Source of the DNA: Tepidisphaera sp.
GTDB lineage: Bacteria; Planctomycetota; Phycisphaerae; Phycisphaerales; UBA1924
DNA length: 64,000 bases
NCBI GenBank assembly: GCA_016124375.1
Contig: WGNV01000002.1
Span: 62,001 to 126,000, forward strand
Direction: 5' to 3'
Shown here one piece after another: positions 46,501 to 55,248 of the stretch. Within the stretch, counting starts at the first letter, position 1. Every line of letters begins with the position of its first letter. Made by a program: the position numbers and the translations under genes. The notes under the pieces were generated by a model, which ran no database searches, had not been told where the DNA came from, and saw only the letters and a program-made list of their open reading frames with translations.

Positions 46501-48266
46501 ACGTCCAAGGTGGGCCCGACATCCGTCGGCAGGTCCAGCCCCAATCCCGCCACCAGGGGCTGGGCGATTGCCGTTGCGAGCTTCGTAAACTTCGCCTGCC
46601 CGCTCAGCGAGCCCGGCATGCCCGCCTTGAAGTTCCCCTTGCTGTCCAGCAGATCAGACGCCGTCAGGTCCACCCCCAGCTGCCCGGCCGGCGTCTGCCC
46701 GATCGTCGCATTCGACGCCGCCATCACCCGCACGCTGTCGGCCAGATTCTGCGTCTCGATGCTCACATGGAGCGGCGCAATCGCCAGCGCCTGCTTGGGC
46801 TGGTCGGGCAATGAGATCTGACCCGTCATACCCGTGGTGTCCAGCGTCACGCTGGCCGCCGCCCCGCTCAGCGGGAACGACCTTCCCCCCGGCTGGAAGT
46901 GATACTTCATCTTGTCGATCGTCAGCGTCGCGTCCGGCAGCGAATCGATCGTGACCTGCGGGCTGGCCTTGAGCGCCTCGCGCAGCGCCGGCGCCAAGGC
47001 GTCCACGGCCGACCCCTTCGCCGCGATCACCAGCGGCGACTTGGTCGTCAGCACGTCCTTGTCAAACGCAAATCCGCCGTTCACGCTTGCGTTGTCGAGC
47101 TTCACGTCGATCGTGCCGCTGGCGTGATCGCTGTCACCACCCGCCTTGATCGTCACATTGAGCTTCGGCCCCAGCGCCTCGCGAAGAGTGGGGGGGTGTT
47201 CGCCCGCCCGCATCGGCACCAAGGCGTCGATCAGCTCCACCGGGATGTTCTCGCACGTGATCGTCGCGTCCCCCGCCAGGCGCGAGATCGTCAGCCTTCC
47301 GTCCGGCGCCGACCAGTTCTCCACCTGCGCTTTGACACCCAGCGTCCCGCCTTTTTCGTTCGCCCCGGCGCCGCCCGGCACCGCCCGCGCCGAGAGATCC
47401 ACGTTCAGGGGCTTGCCGGGCGTCAAACCAGCCGAAAGGTCCACATCCTGCAGGTTCACCGTCAGGGGCTTGCCGCCGGCAGCCGCCTTGTCCGTGAACG
47501 TCGCCTGCAGGTCCTTCACCACCACCGCCACGCTCAGCCCCTCGGGCAGTTTCGCGGGTTCCGACGGCGCAGGAGCGCCCGCGGGCTTGCTCGCCGCTCC
47601 GCTCTTTCCCGCGCTCGCCCGCGACTCGATCGCCCGCTGGATGTTGGTCGTTCCGTCGGCCTCGCGCACCACCGCCGCCCGAGCCTTCGTGATCTTCACC
47701 TGCCCGATGTTCAGGTTGCCCGTCGCCAGGCCCCAGAGCCCCGCGTGCGCTTCGACGTTCATCTTCGCGATTTCATGCCCGTCGGGGTCGCTCAGCGTGA
47801 CCCCTTCGATCACTTGCGGGCCGCCCCAGCTCAGGCTCAGACTCGCAAGGTCGATCTTCCCCTTGATCGAGCCGTTCACCGCGTCCTTCGCGTAGCCAGG
47901 CGCGATCGCGGATGCGATCTGCGGCGCGAAGATCACGCACACACCTACCAGCAGCACGAACCCCGCCACCACCCCGAGAACCACGTTGCGGATCACCCGC
48001 CGCCGACGCCGCTTGTGCAGATTCGGGTCCTTCAGCAGGGCGTCCCGCTCGGCCTGCTCACGCTCCTTGGCGGCCGTCGCCTGCGACCACCCGTTCGGCT
48101 CGCCCTCCGGAGCCTTCGGGTTCGCCATCTCTTTGGCCCAGAAGGTCTCGCCCTGCTTCTCGGACTTCCCGCGAAGGCCGGACTCGGCTGGCTTGGCCGG
48201 CTTGCCGCCGTCGCCCTCTTTGCCGCCGGAGGACTTCGACCAGAAATCGTTGGGGTTATCGGTCAT
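43506..48266 (-). CDS. Giant AsmA/TamB-like envelope protein
   Basis: 1586 residues. A ~90-residue polar cytoplasmic N-terminus ends in KRRRRR, one TM (about 93-115), then a very long periplasmic stretch of repeating beta segments (GKIDLASLSLSWGGPQVIEG, GLTLTAVDPSGKPRAG, DVRVLELTPQMSARFIGVL). It ends in the AsmA-C-like pattern GTVDLVQKQVDVLTWVPFG, LGKASPVIDALTKVPFRTKG. Such proteins form lipid-conducting bridges between the two membranes. ATG 48266 has GGAGAGC upstream. The opposite strand shows long empty frames because of strong codon bias; they are not genes. Confidence 0.85.
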   Translation of the reverse strand: MTDNPNDFWSKSSGGKEGDGGKPAKPAESGLRGKSEKQGETFWAKEMANPKAPEGEPNGWSQATAAKEREQAERDALLKDPNLHKRRRRRVIRNVVLGVVAGFVLLVGVCVIFAPQIASAIAPGYAKDAVNGSIKGKIDLASLSLSWGGPQVIEGVTLSDPDGHEIAKMNVEAHAGLWGLATGNLNIGQVKITKARAAVVREADGTTNIQRAIESRASAGKSGAASKPAGAPAPSEPAKLPEGLSVAVVVKDLQATFTDKAAAGGKPLTVNLQDVDLSAGLTPGKPLNVDLSARAVPGGAGANEKGGTLGVKAQVENWSAPDGRLTISRLAGDATITCENIPVELIDALVPMRAGEHPPTLREALGPKLNVTIKAGGDSDHASGTIDVKLDNASVNGGFAFDKDVLTTKSPLVIAAKGSAVDALAPALREALKASPQVTIDSLPDATLTIDKMKYHFQPGGRSFPLSGAAASVTLDTTGMTGQISLPDQPKQALAIAPLHVSIETQNLADSVRVMAASNATIGQTPAGQLGVDLTASDLLDSKGNFKAGMPGSLSGQAKFTKLATAIAQPLVAGLGLDLPTDVGPTLDVALTAASGAKPGDADVDVLVTGDKLSLTGGAKLSGAALALKPQGLTLEAASAGSIASKFAKPATGWKVSPKQAGGKATVLVKSLTLPRKADGSFAMDQAALEAKVDLGGLTLTAVDPSGKPRAGSPGEIEVGSVSLSAGLKPGGDATASLDAGCSFAGSPFTAKGAFDIKGLLKPGEGGSVAMAPPMTLRPSGSLELKNLPDAMLGLFTPPPTPAKAGEPAPLDMAKLVSDTLGGPLNVTVATKAVASDAKAIDVSITALAPRFGADAGGVLDAQKVQLRKTTLSTTLAPATLETVLKAYAPDLAKASQARLAGPAQIRLEVDPLGLGIDAAGKPKLDRIGKANVMFGMPGQTVIDGLALAKADGTKQDIGRITIQDLLVRASLPVSALMGPSLPEERHVKVTLGGVVLGDKGQTVVSLDGNVEGDIDSGKPAGPLTASVKLGNLDTQTIERLTGKDGLLTGFLGGTANVETTVALSPPPAGKGFGDASMDVSLAIVAPRVKSDGPVKVSITPERIELKNPARLSVEPDVAAANKLLAAGQPAAAPTGQAPAREQLTLVQSAPITLTLNKFSFPRAVQLDPTKKPVAGPAAPMKAADISIGLDAPSLKMASGSTPISLSGTSVTIEADASKPGADGKPPQGGPPINFRLNVAEAVVGENPAAKGMSLSGQVTRAFAPSGAFDVSQALVAILGDLPMVPTALVDSLLKQKGALVDGLGPVTSVKMTVERYPVVPPAPGASTPASTAPPLIDFTMQSERATMSLRGTVTDGVFVSEKPLDVRVLELTPQMSARFIGVLPLIGVVEKSAKQAPATVVGTDLRVPLDNDLSKLNGDVRVDPGECRFETSGAFKDILGLLNQKTEGTVGRRLDPLDVRLRNGVATYDAWRVPFGSFDVTTEGTVDLVQKQVDVLTWVPFGALSDSAAAAFNNGMGGFLGKASPVIDALTKVPFRTKGPLDKPKTSPDFELAAKSVFKNLKPEDLIKKGLGDLLKDKLKPPGAK

Positions 48267-48511
48267 CTCAGCGGCTCTCCGTGGTTGGCGTACATCCCCT
48301 GGCAAAAGCGTAGGGGCCGGCGCGGGCGGGGCCAAAGTGAATCACTGGTCGCGGGAACGACCGCTCCGCGCAGTCACCTGAAACCGGGCCAGTGCGGCAC
48401 GGACCGACCTCGGGCCTGGCATTCCAGCACTCGCTGATTCAGCCCCTGCTCGACATCTCCGATGCAGCCTCGGGATTGTTCTCGCAACACGATCATTCAC
48501 AAAGGGATCGC

Positions 48512-50410
48512 ATGTCACTGACCATCCGCCTGCGTCTGCTCGGCTTGTCGTTCCTGGGGCCTGTGGCCGCGGTCGCCGTGGCATGGGTCGGCTGGCACGG
48601 GCTTTCCACGCTGGCCAGCGACAGCAACTCGATCGCCACCACGGGCGAGGCCTTGCGCAACCACATGGAGTGCGACATGATGCACGACGCGCTGCGAGGC
48701 GACGTGGTGCTGGCGGTCAACGCCAAGACCGAAAAGGAGCGTGACGAAGCCCTGGACGCGCTCAAGGACCACGCCGCCCACTTCCGCGACATGCTCGCCA
48801 AGAACAAGGCCTTGGTAACTGATCCCAAGGTGCTCGAGGCGATCGCCGAGGTTGAGCCCGACATGAAGGCCTATCTCGAGAGCGCCGAGAAGACCGGCAC
48901 CATGACCCGCACCGACGCGGCCAAGGCCGAGCAGATGCTGCCCGATTTCCAGGAGCACTTCGAGAAGCTCGAAGTCGCCATGGGCAACCTCAGCGACAAG
49001 GTGGAGGCAAGGGCCCGCGAGACCGTCGAGACGGCCCGCGCCAATGCCCAGGCCGCAAAAATGACCATGCTCTACGCGATTCTCGGCACCGCCGCGGCTC
49101 TGGGCGCATTTGGCGCCATCAGCGCCCGCACCGTCTCCCGGCGCATCCTCGCCCTGACCGACCGCATGGAAGCGATCGCCCAGGGCCAGGGCAACCTCTC
49201 CGAACGCCTCGTGCAGGCAGACGGGCACGACGAAGTCACCCGCATCGCGCAGGCCTTCAATCGATTCTCATCCCGCCTCAACGAGGTCGTGCAGGAAGCC
49301 TCGAGCGTCACCGAAGAAGTCAGCACCGGCAGCGGCACCATCCGCACGTCGCTGGATTCTCAGGCCTCGGGCATGGGCCAGCAGGCGCAGTCCGTCGAGC
49401 AGATCGCCGCGGCCATCGAAGAACTCTCCAGCTCCGTCTCCGAGATCGCGCACAGCAGCGAACAGGCCAGCAAGGCCGCGGAGAACGCGGGCGCCATGGC
49501 CAGCGATGGCCAGCAGATGGTCGTGAAGACCATTTCCCGCCTGCAAGGGGCCGAGAAGCTCGTGAGCGACGGAGCCGCGTGCGTCGCAGAGCTGGGCCGG
49601 CGGAGCGAAGAGATCAACGCCATCGTGACCTCGATCCAGGAGATCGCCGACCAGACCAACCTGCTCGCCCTGAACGCCGCCATCGAGGCGGCGCGAGCGG
49701 GCGAGCACGGGCGAGGATTCGCCGTCGTCGCCGACGAAGTCCGCAAGCTGGCCGAGCGAACCACGGTCGCGACCCGCGAGGTATCCGACGCGATCCGCGC
49801 CATTCAGGCCGACACCACCCGCGCCAACGACGGCATGTCCAAGGGCGCGGGGGAAATGAGCGAGGTCGCCCGCCTGGCCAAGGCCGCCCAGGATGCGCTC
49901 GCCCGCATCGTGGAGGGCTCGCAGGGCACCGCGACGATGATCCACACCATCGCCAGCTCGACCGCCGCCCAGCAGGCCGCGAGCGACGACATCAGCCGCC
50001 GCGTTGCGGAGATCAAGCACCTGGCCGACGGCAATCGCGAGCTGTCGCAGACCTCGAATCAGGCCGCGGCTCAGCTGGCGAGTCGTTCTGAAAACCTGGC
50101 GCAGATCCTTCGCGCGTTCGTGGAAGATCGCTCCAAGACCGCCGAGCGGCGTGACCCCTCGACGCCCCGCCTCGCCGGCGCCAAGGTCGATTGCTCCCTG
50201 GGTGAAATCATCGATCTTTCTGTGCACGGGGCCCAGATCAGCACCACCCAGCAGCTCGCCGTCAACAGCGTCTGCCGCGTGGCCTTCACCCGGGGCGACC
50301 AGCACGAGTCCCGCGACGCGCGCGTCGTGTGGACCCGCCCCTACGGCAAGGGCGTCAACGCCTACGGCCTCAAGTTCTCCCAGGACCTGCCCAAGAAGTT
50401 CGTTGCCTGA
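48512..50410 (+). CDS. Methyl-accepting chemotaxis protein with C-terminal PilZ domain
   Basis: 632 residues. TM1 (about 8-30), a helical periplasmic sensor with [17 protein letters not shown]2 (about 188-208), HAMP, and the signalling hairpin tip [20 protein letters not shown] with flanking methylation helices. After the MCP domain comes a PilZ domain: RxxxR-like ERRDPSTPR and D-L-S-V-H-G in [13 protein letters not shown] receptor that may sense c-di-GMP directly. AAAGGGA precedes ATG 48512. No che genes nearby. Confidence 0.92.
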   Translation: MSLTIRLRLLGLSFLGPVAAVAVAWVGWHGLSTLASDSNSIATTGEALRNHMECDMMHDALRGDVVLAVNAKTEKERDEALDALKDHAAHFRDMLAKNKALVTDPKVLEAIAEVEPDMKAYLESAEKTGTMTRTDAAKAEQMLPDFQEHFEKLEVAMGNLSDKVEARARETVETARANAQAAKMTMLYAILGTAAALGAFGAISARTVSRRILALTDRMEAIAQGQGNLSERLVQADGHDEVTRIAQAFNRFSSRLNEVVQEASSVTEEVSTGSGTIRTSLDSQASGMGQQAQSVEQIAAAIEELSSSVSEIAHSSEQASKAAENAGAMASDGQQMVVKTISRLQGAEKLVSDGAACVAELGRRSEEINAIVTSIQEIADQTNLLALNAAIEAARAGEHGRGFAVVADEVRKLAERTTVATREVSDAIRAIQADTTRANDGMSKGAGEMSEVARLAKAAQDALARIVEGSQGTATMIHTIASSTAAQQAASDDISRRVAEIKHLADGNRELSQTSNQAAAQLASRSENLAQILRAFVEDRSKTAERRDPSTPRLAGAKVDCSLGEIIDLSVHGAQISTTQQLAVNSVCRVAFTRGDQHESRDARVVWTRPYGKGVNAYGLKFSQDLPKKFVA

Positions 50411-50440
50411 GACCAAGCCGACCCGGGGCGGAATGCGGCC

Positions 50441-51085
50441 TTACGTCCCTTCGGCCTTGCCGATCATCCACTCGTCCAAGTCCACAGGGGCCTGGCGGCC
50501 GAAGATCGTGACCAGCACTCGCACCATGCCCTTGTCGGGGAAGAGCTCGTCGACCGTGCCCTCGTAGCCCTGGAACGGGCCTTCCTTGATGACCACGTGC
50601 TCGCCCTTTTTGAAGACCAGCTTGATGGTGGGCTCGTCTTCCGGCTTGCGGCTGTCGCGCAACATCTTCTCGATCTCGTGCTCCTTCATCGGCGTCGGCC
50701 GTCCGGCCGTGCCAACGAAGTCCCCCACGCCCGTGGTCTCCTTGATCAGGAAGAAGACGTCCTGGGGGATTCGCCCGTCCGGCTCCAGGCGCATCTCGAC
50801 GAAGACGTAGCCCGGGTAGAGCTTGGTCTCGGTGATGCGCTGCTTGCCGGCCTTGATCGTCTTGGTCTTTTCGGTGGGCACGAGGATGCGCCCGACCAGG
50901 TGGCCCATCCCTTCGATCTGCACCTTGCGGAGCAGCGTCTCGCGCACGCCCGATTCCTTGTTCGACGCCACGCGCAGCACGAACCAGTTCATGCCTTCCT
51001 GGCGGATCAGTTCGTCGGGCTTGAGCAGGTCGGTGCGCTCGTTGGGGCGCCCGTCGAGCACGCTCTTGTCGCTGTCGTTGCCCAC
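50441..51085 (-). CDS. nusG: Transcription termination/antitermination factor NusG
   Basis: 214 residues. NGN domain (MNWFVLRVASNKESGVRETL, LYPGYVFVEM) followed by a KOW domain (VIKEGPFQGYEGTVDE). Binds RNA polymerase and couples transcription with Rho or the ribosome. GTG 51085 is preceded by GGAGGT. A ~30-residue N-terminal extension is polar. Last gene of the tuf-rpmG-tRNA-secE-nusG block, the conserved bacterial order. Confidence 0.95.
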   Translation of the reverse strand: MGNDSDKSVLDGRPNERTDLLKPDELIRQEGMNWFVLRVASNKESGVRETLLRKVQIEGMGHLVGRILVPTEKTKTIKAGKQRITETKLYPGYVFVEMRLEPDGRIPQDVFFLIKETTGVGDFVGTAGRPTPMKEHEIEKMLRDSRKPEDEPTIKLVFKKGEHVVIKEGPFQGYEGTVDELFPDKGMVRVLVTIFGRQAPVDLDEWMIGKAEGT

Positions 51086-51212
51086 ACTTCACCTCCGTCC
51101 GGCTGTGCCGGATTCCGCCAGGGCCTCAAACCGGGCCCGGCGTCACGGCCGAAAACACCTGCAAAGAGAGAACGCCCCACCCATCTCGCAAGAACCCGCC
51201 GCGTCCTGCGGC

Positions 51213-51974
51213 TCAGTTGCCGGAGCCCAGAAGCCCAGACAGGGTTGCGAGCTGCGAAAAAATGCTGTCAAACAGGAACAGCAGGAACGCAATCAGGAAC
51301 GTCGCGCCGATCACCACCGACGTCGAGTCCATGATGATCTGCTTCGTCGACCAGTTCACCTTCTTCATCTCGCCATCGGTCGCGATCAGGAACTCCACCG
51401 TGCCCGGCGAACGCCCCGCCACCAGGTACACCGTCACAAGCCCGGTGAGCACCACCACGAGCACCGCCCCGGTCTGAAGGTAGATCAGATCGAACACCGG
51501 GATGCCCTGGGGGCGGATCGCCGTCGCTGCGAATGGCGCCGTGCCCACCACCTCGACCCGGTTCACGTCTTCCATCACCGATCCCGCGTTGAGCGTGATC
51601 TTGCCGATGACCAGGCGTCCCTGCGTCTTGCCCTCGGGCGTGAACTGCTCGACGATCGCCGTGCCGATCGTGTCGGTCTTGCCGTCGACCGCGTGCTCGA
51701 GCGAGACGTTGGCGCCGGTCGGGGCAGAGCCGCTGACCTGCTCGAGCTGCATCGAGTACTTCGGCGTTGGCAGGTGCACTGCCTGCAGCTCCGCCCAAGC
51801 CCAGCCCGCGGCCACCATGAACAGCACGCCCAGCATGGCGGCGGTCAGCACGCGGACCCAGTACCCCTGCCCCCATTTGTACAGGCCGTATTGAACCAGC
51901 GAGGCCTTGGGGGCCCCGGGCTGCGAACGTTCATTGGTGTCGGGCAACGAGGGGCCCGCGTTGGTGGTCGTCAT
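51213..51974 (-). CDS. secE: Protein translocase subunit SecE, with long N-terminal extension
   Basis: 253 residues; SecE usually has 60-130. The last ~65 residues are the SecE domain: VEFLIATDGEMKKVNWSTKQ and one TM (VVIGATFLIAFLLFLFDSIF). Before it come two extra TM segments (about 40-60 and 165-185) around a ~100-residue beta-rich extracytoplasmic loop. ATG 51974 lies 17 bp after tRNA-Trp. Position between tRNA-Trp and nusG is canonical. The extension may be lineage-specific. Confidence 0.9.
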   Translation of the reverse strand: MTTTNAGPSLPDTNERSQPGAPKASLVQYGLYKWGQGYWVRVLTAAMLGVLFMVAAGWAWAELQAVHLPTPKYSMQLEQVSGSAPTGANVSLEHAVDGKTDTIGTAIVEQFTPEGKTQGRLVIGKITLNAGSVMEDVNRVEVVGTAPFAATAIRPQGIPVFDLIYLQTGAVLVVVLTGLVTVYLVAGRSPGTVEFLIATDGEMKKVNWSTKQIIMDSTSVVIGATFLIAFLLFLFDSIFSQLATLSGLLGSGN

Positions 51975-51991
51975 GGTTGAACTCGAACGAA

Positions 51992-52064
51992 CACGGCGGG
52001 AGGGACTTGAACCCGCAACCTGCGGATTTGGAATCCGCTGCTCTACCAGTTGAGCTACCGCCGT
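51992..52064 (-). tRNA. tRNA-Trp (CCA)
   Basis: 73 nt. Acceptor ACGGCGG/CCGCCGT with discriminator G, D-arm GCTC/GAGC, anticodon stem GCGGA/TCCGC with loop TTCCAAA (anticodon CCA), T-arm GCGGG-TTCAAGT-CCCTC region. 3' CCA is not encoded. Sits just upstream of secE, as in many bacteria. Confidence 0.95.
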
Positions 52065-52154
52065 ACGAGGCTGCCGGTTCAGGCCGTTGGGCGGCCGATC
52101 GGTCGCCTTGTTTCTGTCTGCCGTCCTGGCGAGGCCCTGAGACCTCGCGCGGGA

Positions 52155-52337
52155 TTACTTCCGCTTGACCTTGTGCCGGGTGTGCTTGCGCAGGCGAGGC
52201 GAGAACTTCATGAGTCCTTCCTTCAGACCCTCGGGCATGCCGCCCTTGGTGTTCACCGACGTGCGGTAGTTCAGGTCCCCGCACTCGGTGCACTGCAGCC
52301 ACACATACTCGCGGGCCATCGACTTCTTCTTCGCCAT
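52155..52337 (-). CDS. rpmG: 50S ribosomal protein L33
   Basis: 60 residues. MAKKKSMAREYVWLQCTECG, then NYRTSVNTKGG and KFSPRLRKHTRHK. The first zinc CxxC pair (CTEC) is kept, while the second, normally near KYCPxC, is replaced by FSPRL, so the zinc ribbon is half lost. ATG 52337 chosen as the homologous start; the longer frame upstream is not coding. In the tuf-secE block. Confidence 0.93.
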   Translation of the reverse strand: MAKKKSMAREYVWLQCTECGDLNYRTSVNTKGGMPEGLKEGLMKFSPRLRKHTRHKVKRK

Positions 52338-52641
52338 CCTGCACTCAGCCTTTCGATATCTCGGTCCGCCGGGCCACGCCCGGATCAACTGCACGTCCCC
52401 GGCCCAAGGTTCGCCGGGAGATGGGCCCCGCCGTCCGGGGCTGTCCCTAGAAACCGCCGTCCGGACCAAGTTGGCCCGGACGGCAGAAAACATGATAGGC
52501 CGTGTGGGGCCGGCGCTCCGCGCCGACGCATCCTCTTCCACCGGCCATGATTTCAAACCTGGGCCCGAGAATCTCGCACCGGGCCGCATTCAAACCCAAT
52601 CTACCGACCGAACGATTCAATCCAATCTTCCAACTGCGACC
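52338..52641. other. Gap between tuf and rpmG
   Basis: 304 bp without a gene on either strand. The main content is the long hairpin at 52456-52484 and a G/C-rich leader of rpmG. Nothing else recognisable. Confidence 0.5.
52456..52484 (-). terminator. Strong hairpin downstream of tuf
   Basis: GCCGTCCGG (52456-52464) pairs with CCGGACGGC (52476-52484), and the loop holds CCAA-G-TTGG, so the stem is nearly continuous. It lies about 160 bp past the tuf stop. No T-run follows on the minus strand, so it may be a pause or processing site rather than a strict intrinsic terminator. Confidence 0.5.
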
Positions 52642-53844
<1,203 letters not shown>

Positions 53845-54036
53845 GGGAGAAATCTCCAACAAAGACGCCGCGATCCGCGCGTGCGTCCGCCTGCTCGGGA
53901 TACCCATCTAGAAGGCCTGGGGCGGGGCTCCCATATCGCCTCCACCAGGCCAGCCACACGAAACCAACACCCAGCGTGTCGCCGACGGCTGCCAAAACCG
54001 CCCGCGGGGCCAAGGGGGGCTAACCCCACAACCCAA

Positions 54037-54108
<72 letters not shown>

Positions 54109-54208
54109 GAAAAAACGCGATTTCTGCACAGAAACCCGACTCAAACACCAACCCGAACCCGCACACCCCCGGCCAAAGAGCGCACCGCCCACGTCCGGAG
54201 AGGAGGGG

Positions 54209-54236
54209 ATGGTAGCCCGGTCATTTCGGGGGTCAA
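54209..54236 (-). promoter_or_regulatory. Candidate promoter of the tRNA-Thr-tuf block
   Basis: On the minus strand TTGACC (54236-54231), 16-bp spacer, TACCAT (54214-54209), followed by a C-run, about 100 bp before tRNA-Thr. It has the best -35 box seen in the window, and the -10 is the same TACCAT found before other genes. Confidence 0.45.
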
Positions 54237-54338
54237 TCTGGCCAGGCTCTGATCGTCCGCCCCGCCGCCCAGGATGTCTTCATTTTCACCCCCTCCACCG
54301 GTCGTTTCGGAACCCGTCGCCGAATCGCCCCGCCGCGT

Positions 54339-55016
54339 CATCCCGGAGGGATGAGTGAAGGTTGCCAGGGGTGGCTCTGCACCCCTGGAAGGCAGCCTCA
54401 ATACCCCTTCTTGCTTCCGTCTTACCTACCCCAGCGGGGTAGGCGAAGTACGCTGACTCCATGCCGAGTTCCTGGACCCAGAACATCTATCACGCGGTCT
54501 TCAGCACCAAGCATCGCCTCCCGATCATTACGACAGAGATCGAGGAACGTCTCCACCCCTTCACGGGCGGCATCCTCAAAGATCTCAAATGCACCCCGGT
54601 TGCGATCAACGGCACCGCCGACCACATCCACCTCCTCACGATCTTTCCCTCAGACCTCGCGATCTCCGACATGCTTCGCCACGTGAAGAAACGATCGTCA
54701 GAGTGGATTCACAGGACCTTCGAACACAGGAACGACTTCGCGTGGCAGGAGGGATACGGGGGCTTCACCGTGAGCAAGTCGGCGATCGACGATGTAGCCG
54801 AGTACATCCGCAGGCAGAAGGAACATCACGAGAAGTTCGACTCGTTGTTGGAGTTCCGGGAGTTGCTGCGAAGACACGGAGTGCAGTTCGATTCCAAGTA
54901 TCTGGAGTGATCATGAGAGGCACCTACCCCGCTGGGGTAGGTGAGAAGGCAGTTGGACCCCATTCCAGGGGTGCAAAGCCACCCCTGGCAACCATCGTTC
55001 ATCCCTCCGGGATGAA
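54339..55016. mobile_element. Y1-transposase (RAYT-like) element with mirrored triple-palindrome flanks
   Basis: Left flank: CATCCCGGAGGGATG (54339-54353), GTTG + CCAGGGGTG-GCTCTG-CACCCCTGG (54361-54388), CCTACCCC-AGC-GGGGTAGG (54425-54443). Right flank: CCTACCCC-GCT-GGGGTAGG (54923-54941), CCAGGGGTG-CAAAGC-CACCCCTGG then CAAC (54965-54992), TTCATCCC-TCC-GGGATGAA (54998-55016). The right flank is the reverse complement, in order, of the left. It is inserted between tRNA-Thr and phosphofructokinase. The ~230 bp before it hold only the tRNA-tuf promoter, and the ~230 bp after it nothing clear beyond a TACTAT box at 55176. Confidence 0.85.
54461..54910 (+). CDS. REP-associated / IS200-like Y1 (HUH) transposase
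   Basis: 149 residues, single-strand DNA transposase. HUH motif H-I-H in GTADHIHLLTIF and the catalytic tyrosine in the helix AEYIRRQKEHH (Y-x3-Q, as in IS200 TnpA). Starts with WTQNIYHAVFSTKHRLP, typical of the family, and ends RRHGVQFDSKYLE. Full length, no frameshift, so probably active. TACGCT (54449-54454) ends 6 nt before ATG, right after the inner left palindrome, so its promoter is part of the element. It has no tnpB partner. Its likely substrates are the flanking hairpins. Confidence 0.9.
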   Translation: MPSSWTQNIYHAVFSTKHRLPIITTEIEERLHPFTGGILKDLKCTPVAINGTADHIHLLTIFPSDLAISDMLRHVKKRSSEWIHRTFEHRNDFAWQEGYGGFTVSKSAIDDVAEYIRRQKEHHEKFDSLLEFRELLRRHGVQFDSKYLE

Positions 55017-55248
55017 CACGAGCATTCGCCCGGAATCGGTATGGATCGCCATTCGCACACTGGGGATGGAGGCGCCGGAGCCAGGTGCTACCCCGTCCTC
55101 TGGCATTGGCGGGCCCCAAAGACCCCTCGCAGTTCACATCCACGCACCCCTCCCTCCGCACCCATCCCACCTCGGTACTATCGCCTGAACCGCCCCCGGC
55201 CGTTTCCGGGGGCCTGGTACGCACCATTCAACCCTCCAAAAGGCCCGC

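Noticed and set aside
43491..48437. Long plus-strand open frames (611 and 512 codons) opposite the AsmA-like gene
   Set aside because: Products are Arg/His/Gln-rich without domains; the minus-strand protein has clear AsmA features and codon bias explains the open antisense frames.
54109..54338. Separate small gene between tRNA-Thr and the mobile element
   Set aside because: Only short frames without start signals; the stretch fits a promoter region for the tRNA-tuf block.
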